Counted from the stretch's first letter, positions 26,587 through 35,656 are shown. The stretch: DNA of 64,000 nt from an uncultured Cohaesibacter sp. (GCF_963677725.1 NZ_OY782507.1:3259001-3323000), one strand, 5' to 3'. Numbers and translations: made by a program. Notes: generated from the sequence alone by a model not told the origin.

Positions 26587-28212
26587 TCAGCTGCGCGTTT
26601 CCAAATGCTCGAAAAGCCGTGCGACAGCTTCAGCGCCGGGATCGATATGCCCTTCGAGTTGTTTGGCGCTGATATAGGCCGCGCGACCGGCTTTGGCACT
26701 CAGCATCAGGGCGGTCTGGTTGGCGCCGTCACGGGCTGCTTTGGCTGCGGCTGGAATGCCATTGCCCAAAGCATCCAGAGCAGGTGCAAGGGCGTCGACC
26801 ATGGTTCGGTCCCCAAGGCGCGCGCCACCAATTTCCTGCATTCTGGCAAGACCGGCTTGGAATGCCTCTCGTGCAGGCAGGCCACTGGAGGCTCCGTCGC
26901 CGGTTGCGGCAAAGAAAATGGCGAGCAAGACACCGGATGAACCGCCCATGGTCTGGCTAAGCTCCAGACCTATGGCGCGATAAAGCTGGGTGTGATCGGC
27001 CAGCGGCAGACGATCCATAGCATCGATCAGGGCGCGCGCAGCACCGGCAAGGGTTGAGCCTGTGTCTCCGTCGCCGGTTTTGGCATCAAGCGCATTGAGA
27101 TCCTCTTCGGCTGCAATCAGCACCTTGCAACAGTCGATCAGGAATTCCCGCGTTTCGGGATGATCGCTTGGCAATGGGGTGATCGGCGTCAGGCCATCGG
27201 GCAGAGAGACACTCTCAACGAGGGTGATTTCGCTCACACCGGGCCATGCGGCGACGGGGGTTGGTTGATCAAGCAGCTGGATTTCTTCATTGCTGGCCGG
27301 ATAGACCGATATGGAGAAACCGTGCATGTCGAGGGATGTCATCAATGCTGCTGGTCCCACAATATACTCGATCTTCTCGCCAATACGGGACTGGCTGAGC
27401 TCGTATAACAGCACATTCATCTCCAGGATCGAGGTGCCGCCCAGATTGTTGAGCAAGACAACATAGCGCTCCTCTGGCATCAGGGCTTCGAGCTTGTCGA
27501 CGATTGCCGACATCGCATCTTGCGCGTGGGTGAAGGCGACCTGTTCAATGCCAGCCTCCCCATGGATGCCAAGTCCCAGCTCGGCCATGCCTTGCGGGAT
27601 GCGGTCCTCTTTCGGCGAGCCGGGCACCGAGCAGGTGCTCAAGGACATTCCAATGCTCTTGGTTCCGGCAATGACCTTGCGGGCGGCCTCCGCAATCGTC
27701 TCCAGATCCTCGCCGCGTTGGGCCAGAGCCCCGGCAATCTTGTGCACGAACAATGTACCGGCAATGCCGCGGGCCTGAGGCAGATCGGGAAGGGCGATAT
27801 CATCATCGACAATGACCATCTCGACCTTGAGGCCGAAGGCGCGCGCCCGTTCGGCAGCAAGGCCGAAATTGAGCCTGTCGCCGGTATAGTTCTTGACGAT
27901 GAGAAGGCAACCGGCGGGGCCGGTGACAGCCAGAATGCCAGCCAGAACCGCATCGACGCTGGGTGAGGCGAATATGTCGCCGCAGACCGCAGCGGTCAGC
28001 ATGCCCCTGCCGACAAATCCCGCGTGCGCTGGCTCGTGACCCGAGCCGCCACCAGACACAAGGGCAACCTTGGAGCGGTCCCAGTCCTTGCGGGTCACCA
28101 CCTTGATATGGGGATAGCCGTCAAGGCGTAGCAATTTGCGTCCGGAAGAGGAGACAACGGCATCAATGGCTTCCAGAACCATGTCTTCCTTTTTGTTCAT
28201 AAAATGGGCCAT
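26587..28212 (-). CDS. dhaK: dihydroxyacetone kinase, ATP-type (DhaK-DhaL fusion)
   Basis: This is a 541-residue two-domain kinase. The N-terminal DhaK domain has SGGGSGHEPAHAGFVG near residue 53, and MTSLDMHGFSIS carries the histidine that forms a hemiaminal with dihydroxyacetone. The C-terminal DhaL domain from about residue 355 has DAKTGDGDTGSTLAGAARAL, with metal-binding aspartates for ATP. It phosphorylates dihydroxyacetone or related trioses such as glyceraldehyde. GGGGGACACT precedes the ATG at 28212. It is the last gene of the LacI-controlled ABC operon, so the importer probably delivers its substrate or a precursor. Confidence 0.93.
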   Translation of the reverse strand: MAHFMNKKEDMVLEAIDAVVSSSGRKLLRLDGYPHIKVVTRKDWDRSKVALVSGGGSGHEPAHAGFVGRGMLTAAVCGDIFASPSVDAVLAGILAVTGPAGCLLIVKNYTGDRLNFGLAAERARAFGLKVEMVIVDDDIALPDLPQARGIAGTLFVHKIAGALAQRGEDLETIAEAARKVIAGTKSIGMSLSTCSVPGSPKEDRIPQGMAELGLGIHGEAGIEQVAFTHAQDAMSAIVDKLEALMPEERYVVLLNNLGGTSILEMNVLLYELSQSRIGEKIEYIVGPAALMTSLDMHGFSISVYPASNEEIQLLDQPTPVAAWPGVSEITLVESVSLPDGLTPITPLPSDHPETREFLIDCCKVLIAAEEDLNALDAKTGDGDTGSTLAGAARALIDAMDRLPLADHTQLYRAIGLELSQTMGGSSGVLLAIFFAATGDGASSGLPAREAFQAGLARMQEIGGARLGDRTMVDALAPALDALGNGIPAAAKAARDGANQTALMLSAKAGRAAYISAKQLEGHIDPGAEAVARLFEHLETRS

Positions 28213-28221
28213 AGTGTCCCC

Positions 28222-29220
28222 CTAGTTGGCAATGCGAGCGCCATCTGCATCAAAGTAGAATGGCTTCTCTGGCTGAATTTTGACGATGTCACCACTGTTG
28301 AGGCTCGTGTGAGCGTCCGTCACGGTGACCAGATCATGGTCTTTGAAGGAGAGATGCAGGCGTGTCTGATCTCCCAGATGCTCAACCCGCTTGACGAAAC
28401 TGTCTTCGCCCACGCCTTCCTCAATCTGTTCTGGCCGCAACCCGATTGTCTTTGCGTTGGGTGGGGCATTGGGGAACAGATCTGCAGGTAGAATATTGAT
28501 CCTTGGCTGACCGAGGCGGCTGGCCGCATAGATGCTGACCGGATCTTCATAGATTGCGCGCGGGGTGCCGAACTGAACGAGCTTTCCATGGTCAAGAACG
28601 CCCACATGGGTCGCGATGGTCATGGCTTCCACCTGATCATGGGTCACATAGAGCAATGTTGCGCCCGAATGGGCCTGAATGCTCTTTAATTCGATCCTCA
28701 GGTCCGCGCGAAGTTTGGCGTCCAGCGAGCTGAGCGGTTCGTCCATGAGATAAATGGAGGGATTGCGCACCAGTGCCCTGCCGATGGAAACGCGCTGCAT
28801 TTCGCCGCCGGACAGCGCCGTGGCCTTGTTGTCCAGCTTGTGCGAGATTTGCAGGATCTGGGCGACAGTCTCGACCTTTTCCTTGATCTGGTCGGGCGGT
28901 GTGTTCAGTAGGGGCGATTTTAGCGGGAATTCAAGATTCTGCCGGACGGAGAGATGCGGATAGAGCGAATATTGCTGGAAGACCATGGCGACGTTGCGCT
29001 GCGCCGGGGTCAGCCCCTTCATTGATCGATCATCGATGAATATCTCGCCGCTATCGGGCACGTCCAGTCCTGACACCATGCGCAAGGTGGTGGTCTTGCC
29101 CGCCCCGGTCGGCCCCAGTAGCACCACAAAGGCCCCGTTCGGAACAGTAAGCGAGACATTCTCCAGGGCAATGGTGTCGCCAAATCTCTTTGTGACATTT
29201 TCCAATCTGACTTCAGCCAT
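28222..29220 (-). CDS. carbohydrate ABC transporter ATP-binding protein (second of two)
   Basis: This is a 332-residue ATPase. Walker A is GPTGAGKTTTLR near residue 36, the signature is LSGGEMQRVSIGRALV, Walker B is IYLMDEPLSSLD, and a C-terminal MalK/UgpC regulatory domain with PENIGLRPEQ-like features (KTIGLRPEQIEEG) follows. Start 29220 has GGAGTGC upstream and overlaps the previous gene by 8 bases. It pairs with the other ATPase, a heterodimer seen in Glp-type polyol importers. Confidence 0.9.
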   Translation of the reverse strand: MAEVRLENVTKRFGDTIALENVSLTVPNGAFVVLLGPTGAGKTTTLRMVSGLDVPDSGEIFIDDRSMKGLTPAQRNVAMVFQQYSLYPHLSVRQNLEFPLKSPLLNTPPDQIKEKVETVAQILQISHKLDNKATALSGGEMQRVSIGRALVRNPSIYLMDEPLSSLDAKLRADLRIELKSIQAHSGATLLYVTHDQVEAMTIATHVGVLDHGKLVQFGTPRAIYEDPVSIYAASRLGQPRINILPADLFPNAPPNAKTIGLRPEQIEEGVGEDSFVKRVEHLGDQTRLHLSFKDHDLVTVTDAHTSLNSGDIVKIQPEKPFYFDADGARIAN

Positions 29221-30310
29221 GATGGAGCACTCCTTCATTCGCTTCGGAGACCAGCGCACGTCCCTTGCTGCCTTCGAACACGGTCAGGGTGCGCTCATCA
29301 AAGCGCAGGCCAATCCCTTCCCCTTGCCTGACCGGGACCTTGGAAGAGACGCGGGCCTTGATGGTGCCGTTGGGTGTGTCGAGAATGACGATTTGTGTCG
29401 TGCCGAGATATTCGGTCGTCAGGACCTTGCCACGATAGGCCGCATCTTCGGAAAAATGCACATGTTCTGGGCGCACACCAAGGGTCAGTGTGCCTTCGGC
29501 ACCCTCCCTCTGGGTGGGCACCTTGATTTGATGGCCATCCAGCGTGACGGCGTTGGCACCTGCGCCGATCATGCCTTCAAAGTCGAGAAAATTCATGGAA
29601 GGAGAGCCGATGAAGTCAGCGACAAACTTGGTGGCGGGCCAGTCATAGATATCCTGCGGCTTGCCGAATTGCTCAACGACTCCATGATTCATGACGACAA
29701 TCTTGTCGCCCATCTGCATGGCTTCAAGCTGGTCGTGGGTCACATAGACGGTTGTGGCTCCCATCCGGTCATGCAGGGCTCGCAATTCCTCGGCCATATG
29801 CTCGCGGAATTCCGCATCAAGCGCCCCTAAGGGTTCGTCCATGAAGAAGGCCTTGGGCTCGCGTACAATGGCGCGCCCCAAGGCAACCCTTTGCCGGTCG
29901 CCGCCTGACAAGCCGCCAACCGGGCGATCCAGCATGTGCTCGATACCCAGAATGCGGGCGACTTCTTCCACCCGTTGTCTGGCTGCTTTTCGTGACATGC
30001 CCTGACTGAGCAGAGGATAGGACATATTCTTCCCCACATTCATGTGCGGATAGAGGGCAAACATCTGGAAGACGAAGGCAATGTCGCGCTGGGAGGCGGG
30101 TTTCATGCCCACTTCCTCGCCGTCAATGAAGATCTGCCCGCTGGTGGGCAATTCAAGGCCCGCCATCATGCGCAAGGTCGTGGTCTTGCCGCAGCCCGAA
30201 GGGCCTAGCAGCATGAAGAATTCGCCATCCTCAATGGTAAAGCTTGACGACTTTACGGCAGTGAATGCTCCGAAATCCTTGCGCACATTTTCAATTCTGA
30301 TCTGTGCCAT
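29213..30310 (-). CDS. carbohydrate ABC transporter ATP-binding protein (first of two)
   Basis: This is a 365-residue ATPase. Walker A is GPSGCGKTTTLRMMAGLE near residue 36, the signature is LSGGDRQRVALGRAIV (D in place of the usual Q/E), Walker B is AFFMDEPLGALD, and the switch is TVYVTHDQLEAM. A TOBE domain at the C-terminus has LGVRPEHVHF. GGAGTGACCC precedes the ATG. Two different ATPases in one operon imply an asymmetric motor. Confidence 0.92.
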   Translation of the reverse strand: MAQIRIENVRKDFGAFTAVKSSSFTIEDGEFFMLLGPSGCGKTTTLRMMAGLELPTSGQIFIDGEEVGMKPASQRDIAFVFQMFALYPHMNVGKNMSYPLLSQGMSRKAARQRVEEVARILGIEHMLDRPVGGLSGGDRQRVALGRAIVREPKAFFMDEPLGALDAEFREHMAEELRALHDRMGATTVYVTHDQLEAMQMGDKIVVMNHGVVEQFGKPQDIYDWPATKFVADFIGSPSMNFLDFEGMIGAGANAVTLDGHQIKVPTQREGAEGTLTLGVRPEHVHFSEDAAYRGKVLTTEYLGTTQIVILDTPNGTIKARVSSKVPVRQGEGIGLRFDERTLTVFEGSKGRALVSEANEGVLHHG

Positions 30311-30313
30311 GGG

Positions 30314-30502
30314 TCACTCCGGAAAATGGCTGACGATGATGAACATCACGGTGCCAACCAGCGTTACGATGAAGGAGTAGCTGAAGAGTGTCATGAAGAC
30401 TGACTGCATCAGCATAGTGACTCCAAGGGCGATGAGGATGGAGGCAACCATCTCCCAGGGGCTCCGCCTGAAACGGAGCAATCCGTTGACAAAGTTGGTC
30501 AT
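30314..30502 (-). CDS. small membrane protein within ABC operon
   Basis: This is a 62-residue protein with two hydrophobic segments (about residues 18-40 and 42-58) and a basic start. It overlaps the permease gene by four bases and lies 3 bases before the ATPase, so it is translated as part of the operon. In position it resembles the small GlpU/DUF2160-type protein of rhizobial glycerol importers, but I do not recognise the family from sequence. A role in transporter assembly is inference. Confidence 0.75.
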   Translation of the reverse strand: MTNFVNGLLRFRRSPWEMVASILIALGVTMLMQSVFMTLFSYSFIVTLVGTVMFIIVSHFPE

Positions 30503-31437
30503 TTTCTTACAGCTCCGAAGGTGATGCCCCGCAGAAGATGCTTGCGAAGGAGGATGGTGAAGACCATCACGGGCAACAGGAACAGGGTGGCTCCGGCTGC
30601 AACAGCGGGCCAGTCCTGTCCACCCACGCCGATGATCGTGGGAATGAAGGGTGGTGCCGTCTGGGCCGTGCCGGAGGTCAGCAGCACTGCAAAGGCATAT
30701 TCATTCCAAGCAAAGATCAGGCAGAAAATCGCGGTTGATGCGATGCCGGTGGCGGCCTGTGGCAGAACCACCTTGTAGAAGGCCTGAAAGCGGGTATAGC
30801 CATCGATCAGGGCAGCTTCCTCATATTCGATGGGAATCTCGTCGATAAAGCCATTGATCAGCCAGACCGAGAGCGACAGATTGACCGCCGTGTAAAGCAG
30901 GATCATTCCGGCATGGGTGTCATTCAGCCCCAGATTTCGGAACATCAGGAAAATCGGAATGGCGACGGCAATCGGCGGCATCATGCGTGTGGAGAGAATG
31001 AAGAAGAGCAAATCATCCTTCAGCGGCACCCGAAAACGTGAAAAGGCATAGGCGGCAGCTGTTCCCAAAACGATGGCAAAGAAGGTCGAACCAAAGCCAA
31101 TGATGACCGAGTTGAAGAACCGCTCGGAAAAGCGTGACGGGCCGACGATCGTGTTGCCTTTTGCGCGGACCAGACGCTCATACCATGGCATCTCATCACT
31201 GATCTGTGTCGTGTCATTCTGGTTGATGCGCGTTTGGGTGGTGAACAGGTTGACATAGCCTTCAACCGTCGGTTCAAACAGCACCTTTGGCGGATAGGCA
31301 ATGGAATCGGGCGAGGATTTGAAGCCCGTTGCAATGATCCAGACCAAGGGAAGCAATGTCAGAAGCGCGTAAGAAATCACCAAGATGCCGGCGAACCATT
31401 TTTGCCGTTTTGACGGCTCTGTAACGGAGAAACTCAT
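30499..31437 (-). CDS. carbohydrate ABC transporter permease (MalG-like)
   Basis: This is a 312-residue permease with six predicted helices and the EAA loop EEAALIDGYTRFQAFYKVVLP. A long periplasmic loop (residues 40-90) follows the first helix. Start 31437 overlaps the upstream permease stop (ATGA); the upstream frame is discarded. It ends with the C-terminal GITFGAVRK typical of this class. Confidence 0.9.
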   Translation of the reverse strand: MSFSVTEPSKRQKWFAGILVISYALLTLLPLVWIIATGFKSSPDSIAYPPKVLFEPTVEGYVNLFTTQTRINQNDTTQISDEMPWYERLVRAKGNTIVGPSRFSERFFNSVIIGFGSTFFAIVLGTAAAYAFSRFRVPLKDDLLFFILSTRMMPPIAVAIPIFLMFRNLGLNDTHAGMILLYTAVNLSLSVWLINGFIDEIPIEYEEAALIDGYTRFQAFYKVVLPQAATGIASTAIFCLIFAWNEYAFAVLLTSGTAQTAPPFIPTIIGVGGQDWPAVAAGATLFLLPVMVFTILLRKHLLRGITFGAVRK

Positions 31438-32381
31438 CTTTCTTTCACCTTGTTGAGCGCTTTGACATAGATCGAGGCCAGACCGAATACGGTGACGAAC
31501 AGGATGACCGCATAGGCGGAGGCATAGCCTGTGCGCCATTTTTCAAAGGCTTCGCGCTTGAGGTTGATGGAAGTGAGTTCGGTGACTGATCCGGGGCCGC
31601 CCCCTGTCAGTTGGACCACAAGGTCGAACATCTTGAAATTCTCGATGCCGCGGAACAGGACCGCCAACATCAGGAAAGGCAGCACCATGGGGATGGTGAT
31701 GGTCCAGAATTGACGCCACTTGCTGGCTCTGTCGCATTCAGCCGCTTCATAGATGCTGTCGGGAATGGAGCGCAGGCCCGCAAGGCAGATCAGCATCACA
31801 AAAGGCGTCCACATCCATGTATCCACGATGACAATGGCCCAAGGTGCCAGCGACACGCTGCCGATCATGGAGAAGCTTGACGGATCGGCACCGGTGAAGA
31901 AGCCGACGATATAGTTGAACAGACCGATTTGCGGCTGATAGAGGAAGGTCCAGAAGTTGCCCACCACCGCAGGGGAGAGCATCATTGGCAGAACAATGAT
32001 GGTCGTCCAGAGGTCATTGCCCTTGAATTTCTTGTTGATCAGATAGGCCAGAGAAAAGCCGATCAGAACCTGCAGCACGATGGTCCAGACCAAAAAGTTG
32101 GCCGTTGCCTGCATCGTAATCCAGATGTCATTGTCGGTCAGGATGCGCTCATAATTGCGCAGTCCGATGAAGTCGACCGCGCGGTTGGGTCGGTTGACGC
32201 GATAGTTGGTGAAGCTGAGATAGATTGTCCAGATGAGCGGGAAGATATTGATTGCCAGCAACAGCACGATTGTTGGGGCAACGAAAATCCACGCGATGGC
32301 TCTGTCTGACAATCCTCTGATTTTATGAGCAACATCCGGCGGTGTGGACCGCGCAGCACGCTCCAGTACAGATTCCGACAT
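31434..32381 (-). CDS. carbohydrate ABC transporter permease (MalF-like)
   Basis: This is a 315-residue permease with an N-terminal helix (AWIFVAPTIVLLLAINIFPL) and the EAA-type loop YEAAECDRASKWRQFWTITI. It partners the MalG-like protein. Start 32381 is an ATG after AAGAGATC; the longer frame is not supported. It lies about 100 bases downstream of the binding-protein gene, across a stem-loop. Confidence 0.9.
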   Translation of the reverse strand: MSESVLERAARSTPPDVAHKIRGLSDRAIAWIFVAPTIVLLLAINIFPLIWTIYLSFTNYRVNRPNRAVDFIGLRNYERILTDNDIWITMQATANFLVWTIVLQVLIGFSLAYLINKKFKGNDLWTTIIVLPMMLSPAVVGNFWTFLYQPQIGLFNYIVGFFTGADPSSFSMIGSVSLAPWAIVIVDTWMWTPFVMLICLAGLRSIPDSIYEAAECDRASKWRQFWTITIPMVLPFLMLAVLFRGIENFKMFDLVVQLTGGGPGSVTELTSINLKREAFEKWRTGYASAYAVILFVTVFGLASIYVKALNKVKER

Positions 32382-32412
32382 AATGATCTCTTGAAAAGCA
32401 ACGGTGCAGGTT

Positions 32413-32449
32413 GGCAATGCCGGGACATGACGTGGTCGCCGGCATTGCC
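32413..32449 (-). terminator. intercistronic stem-loop after the binding-protein gene
   Basis: GGCAATGCCGG (32413-32423) pairs perfectly with CCGGCATTGCC (32439-32449). It is positioned to protect or attenuate the message between the binding protein and the permeases. Confidence 0.65.
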
Positions 32450-32484
32450 GTCTCACCGGGAGGATAAACCGGACTCAGAGAGGG

Positions 32485-33816
32485 CTATTTCTTGCCTTCA
32501 TCCTCGAAGACTTCGTTCCAGTCCTTGACCAAGCCATCCAGCGCTTCCTTTGCGGTGCCCTGTTCGGCAATCACATAATTGTGGACGCGGGACTGCATGG
32601 CGAGCAGCAGATCGGCATAGGCCGGCTCGGCCCAGAAGTCCTTCACGATGGCCATGGAATCAAGGAAGGTTTGCGCAAATGGCTGGCTATCAGCAAAACC
32701 GGGCGCATCGACCACGGCGTTGAAGGCAGGTGCGCCACCGGCATCCCACCATTTTTGCTGGATCTCCGGCTGGGCGAACCACTTGATATATTCGAGCGCC
32801 GCATCCTTCTTGTCGGAATAGGAAACAACCGAGATCCCCTGACCACCCAGCTGGGCAAAGTGACCGCCCGGTCCTGCCGGGTTGGTGAAGTAACCGGATT
32901 TACCACCACCCACATTGGGATCGGCTTCAACGCCTGGCCAAATGAAGGCAAAATTCATCTGCATCGCAACCTGACCGGACTTGTAGGCATCGATATCTTC
33001 AGACATGTACCAGTCGGAGGATCCCGGCGGGGTGCAGCAATCATAAAGTGACTTGTAATATTCCAGTCCGGCGATGGCTTCAGGCGAATTGACATAGCCT
33101 TCCAGCTCATAAGGCTTGTCCGGATTTTCATATTTGAAGCCGTAATTGTAGAGCGCGTTGGTCACGCCCATGGTGATGCCTTCCGAGCCGCGCTCGGTGT
33201 AGATGGCCGCGCCATAAACGGTCTTGCCGTCGATTTCGCGTCCTTGGAAGAATTCGCCAATTTGCTTGAGCTGTTCCAGTGTCTTTGGAGCGTCCAGCTT
33301 GTAGCCATATTTCTCCATGAATTCTTTTTGCAGCTCGGGACGGTCGAACCAGTCCTTGCGATAGGTCCAGCCCACGACGTCTGCATAAGCGGGCAATGCC
33401 CAATAGTTCGGGGTGTTCTTAGGCCATTCCGAATAGCCGGTCACGGTTGCCGGAATGAAGTCATCCATCGAGATTCCTTCTTTTTTGAAGAAATCATTCA
33501 GTTTGACATAGTGGCCATTTTCCGCAGCGCCGCCGATCCACTGGCTGTCGCCAATCATCAGGTCGCACAATTTGCCGCCCGAGTTCAATTCGTTGAGCAT
33601 GCGGTCCGCGAAATTCGGCCACGGAACGAATTCAAAGCTCATTTTGTGACCGGACTTGGCTTCAAAATCCTTGCTGAGTTCAACAAGGGCGTTTGCTGGA
33701 TCCCACGCTGCCCAGCACAAGGTCAGATCTTCGGCTTTCGCTGCGGTGCCGCCAAGCAGGCAGCCCCCGACAGCTAGTCCCACTATAGCGGCAGACGTCA
33801 TAAATTTGGATTGCAT
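32485..33816 (-). CDS. carbohydrate ABC transporter substrate-binding protein
   Basis: This is a 443-residue extracellular solute-binding protein (family 1). Its signal peptide ends in TAAKA before EDL, though VGGC near residue 17 could be a weak lipobox. LCWAAWDPANALVELSKDFE and the hinge region YALPAYADVVGWTYRKD-like segment mark a sugar-type binder. GGGAGGAACATCAC precedes the ATG. First gene of the operon, divergent from the LacI regulator. The terminal dihydroxyacetone kinase suggests a triose, glycerol-type polyol or derivative as ligand; this is inference. Confidence 0.9.
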   Translation of the reverse strand: MQSKFMTSAAIVGLAVGGCLLGGTAAKAEDLTLCWAAWDPANALVELSKDFEAKSGHKMSFEFVPWPNFADRMLNELNSGGKLCDLMIGDSQWIGGAAENGHYVKLNDFFKKEGISMDDFIPATVTGYSEWPKNTPNYWALPAYADVVGWTYRKDWFDRPELQKEFMEKYGYKLDAPKTLEQLKQIGEFFQGREIDGKTVYGAAIYTERGSEGITMGVTNALYNYGFKYENPDKPYELEGYVNSPEAIAGLEYYKSLYDCCTPPGSSDWYMSEDIDAYKSGQVAMQMNFAFIWPGVEADPNVGGGKSGYFTNPAGPGGHFAQLGGQGISVVSYSDKKDAALEYIKWFAQPEIQQKWWDAGGAPAFNAVVDAPGFADSQPFAQTFLDSMAIVKDFWAEPAYADLLLAMQSRVHNYVIAEQGTAKEALDGLVKDWNEVFEDEGKK

Positions 33817-33900
33817 GTGATGTTCCTCCCAATGTCGGCTTCTGATCAGACAAATCGAAGCCGTCTCGGGCACCGCAGTGCCCAAGGTCCAAACCGAAAC

Positions 33901-34106
33901 TGAGGTGCGATCCTCAACTCTGGTGTGATTTCACTCCCTTTGCGATGACAGGCCCTGGAAACTCCCATTAACCCGGGGCCATTCGCTCGATCAGCATAAC
34001 TGAGGTGCGTGCATCAGTTCAAGGGATATTTTGGAGTGGTGCGACCAACAACCTTGATTTTCGATGCGGATTGTTTGAAACATTCACTATTGAGGTAATC
34101 ACCTCA
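33901..34106. promoter_or_regulatory. three LacI-type operators between binding-protein and lacI-like genes
   Basis: Three copies of a 16-base palindrome are present: TGAGGTGCGATCCTCA at 33901-33916, TGAGGTGCGTGCATCA at 34001-34016, and TGAGGTAATCACCTCA at 34091-34106 (perfect TGAGGT-N4-ACCTCA). The middle copy is less symmetric. The centre spacings are 100 and 90 bases, about nine helical turns. They are the natural targets of the adjacent LacI regulator and would allow looping. Confidence 0.75.
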
Positions 34107-34124
34107 GAACCATGTGAGGGTCAA

Positions 34125-35147
34125 ATGAGGCCAACAACAAAAAATCTTGCCGAAGCGGCCGGCGTCAGTCTCGCCACCGTCGATCGGGTTCTCAACAACA
34201 GGCCCAACGTCAGTAAAAAGTCGATCCAGAAGGTTCATGAAGCCATTGAAAAAATTGGCTTCGTTCGGAATTTTGCAGCAGTCAGTCTGGCGCGGAACAA
34301 GGCCTATCGCGTGCGCTTCATTTTGCCGACTGCGGGGGATCTTTATCTGGAAGAATTGCTCAAGCAGGTCGAGCATGTGAATGAGAGTCTGCAGCAGGAA
34401 CTGGCTTGGGCCGATGCTGTTCAGCTGCCCATGAATAATCCACATGCCGTGGCAAATTACCTCTCCACTCTGGATGTCTCCGAGGTGGATGGCATTGCAA
34501 TCATGGCTCCGGAATCGCCTCAAGTGCGCGACGCCATGACCCGTCTGGGCGAGCGAAACATCAAGGTTATCCAATTTTTGTCCGGTCAGGAAAGCCACGA
34601 AGATCTCGATTTTGTGGGCATCGATAACTTTGCGGCCGGAGCAACTGCGGCGCGGATTGTCGGCCGTTTTGTTGGCAAACAGGCAGGCAAGATCATGGTC
34701 ATATCGGAAACCATGCAGTCGCTGGACAGCATCGAGCGCCGTTTGGGTTTCGATCAGATCATCAATACCGAATTCTCTCATCTCTCCGTTTTGCCATCGC
34801 TGGAGACCTATGCCGACGATGCACGCGCCAAACGGATCATCGCCAGACAGGTGGAGCGCAATGACGATATTGTTGCCCTCTATGTCATGAGTTCAGAAGC
34901 TCGTGCCCCTGTCACCCAATGTGCGCAAACGTGCGATCTGGCGGGTTTGACCGTGGTCGCTCATGAGCGTACGCCCTTCAGCGAGCAGGCGCTGAAGTGT
35001 GGCGATATTGATGCCATTATTGCGCAGAATCCCATCAGCGCGGTGCGCAAGGCGGTGCGCATGCTGCGAACAAGAAGCGAAAACAGAGAGCCGGACCTGC
35101 AGCAGGAAAATCTGCGCATCGAAGTGCTGCTGAAAGACAATCTCTAG
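34125..35147 (+). CDS. LacI-family transcriptional regulator
   Basis: This is a 340-residue repressor. An N-terminal LacI HTH has NLAEAAGVSLATVDRVLNNR and the hinge-helix FAAVSLARNKAY near residue 55, followed by a periplasmic-binding-like effector domain. VDRVLN is typical of the subgroup that binds sugar or polyol effectors. Start 34125 places the HTH at the normal N-terminus with GTGAGGG upstream; a longer frame from 34005 is rejected because it reads across two operators. It probably represses the ABC-dihydroxyacetone kinase operon and itself. Confidence 0.9.
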   Translation: MRPTTKNLAEAAGVSLATVDRVLNNRPNVSKKSIQKVHEAIEKIGFVRNFAAVSLARNKAYRVRFILPTAGDLYLEELLKQVEHVNESLQQELAWADAVQLPMNNPHAVANYLSTLDVSEVDGIAIMAPESPQVRDAMTRLGERNIKVIQFLSGQESHEDLDFVGIDNFAAGATAARIVGRFVGKQAGKIMVISETMQSLDSIERRLGFDQIINTEFSHLSVLPSLETYADDARAKRIIARQVERNDDIVALYVMSSEARAPVTQCAQTCDLAGLTVVAHERTPFSEQALKCGDIDAIIAQNPISAVRKAVRMLRTRSENREPDLQQENLRIEVLLKDNL

Positions 35148-35299
35148 AGATTGTGTCGGCTCTGGAGAATATTTGTAAAGCCGAGGCGGGCAGGGGCCTC
35201 GGCGAGAGTGATCCTGTTGCCCACCAGACGCGCGGGATCAAGTTGGTCCAGCGTAATCATATCCAGCATTGCACCATAGCGATGACGTGTGCGGGCATG
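35144..35299 (-). pseudogene. C-terminal remnant of a zinc-dependent alcohol dehydrogenase
   Basis: On the minus strand an open stretch of 51 codons ends at a TAG overlapping the TAG of the lacI-like gene. It reads RHRYGAMLDMITLDQLDPARL followed by VGNRITLAEAPARLG, which looks like the last 50 residues of zinc-binding medium-chain alcohol dehydrogenases. The N-terminal catalytic and cofactor domains are absent. It is probably the relic of a polyol dehydrogenase once belonging to this locus. Confidence 0.6.
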
Positions 35300-35332
35300 C
35301 TCCGTTTTGTTTGAGTTGGAAAAATCGATTCC

Positions 35333-35656
35333 CTAGTCGTCTGCTTGAGTGTCTGGTTTCTTTTGAAGCCCCCAAGGCTCAATGCCCATGCGCAGGGCGG
35401 CGCGCCCGATCATGTGAGCGCCAATCGGGGCGGTGAAAAGCAAAAAGAGAATGATCAGGGCAACCCGGATGATTGTGGCTGTGTCACCGAAATGCAGCGC
35501 GACGCCAAACAGGATCAAACCGGACCCAAGGGTGCCCACTTTTGTCGCTGCATGCATGCGTGTGAAGACGTCAGGCAGACGAACGAGGCCGACACCCGCA
35601 AGCACAGTGAAGGCGCTGCCAATCAGAAGGAAAATTGCTGCGACGGAGAGACTCAT
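35333..35656 (-). CDS. mnhG: Na+/H+ antiporter subunit G (Mrp/Mnh/Pha type)
   Basis: This is a 107-residue three-helix membrane protein with GLVRLPDVFTRMHAATKVGT, the hallmark of MrpG/PhaG. It is the last gene of the seven-gene operon and is part of the hetero-oligomeric cation/proton antiporter in the inner membrane. It overlaps the F subunit gene by four bases. Confidence 0.93.
   Translation of the reverse strand: MSLSVAAIFLLIGSAFTVLAGVGLVRLPDVFTRMHAATKVGTLGSGLILFGVALHFGDTATIIRVALIILFLLFTAPIGAHMIGRAALRMGIEPWGLQKKPDTQADD

Noticed and set aside
33817-34124. Coding continuation of the LacI or binding-protein frames into the gap
   Set aside because: The extra codons run across three operator palindromes and lack family similarity; the shorter starts fit.
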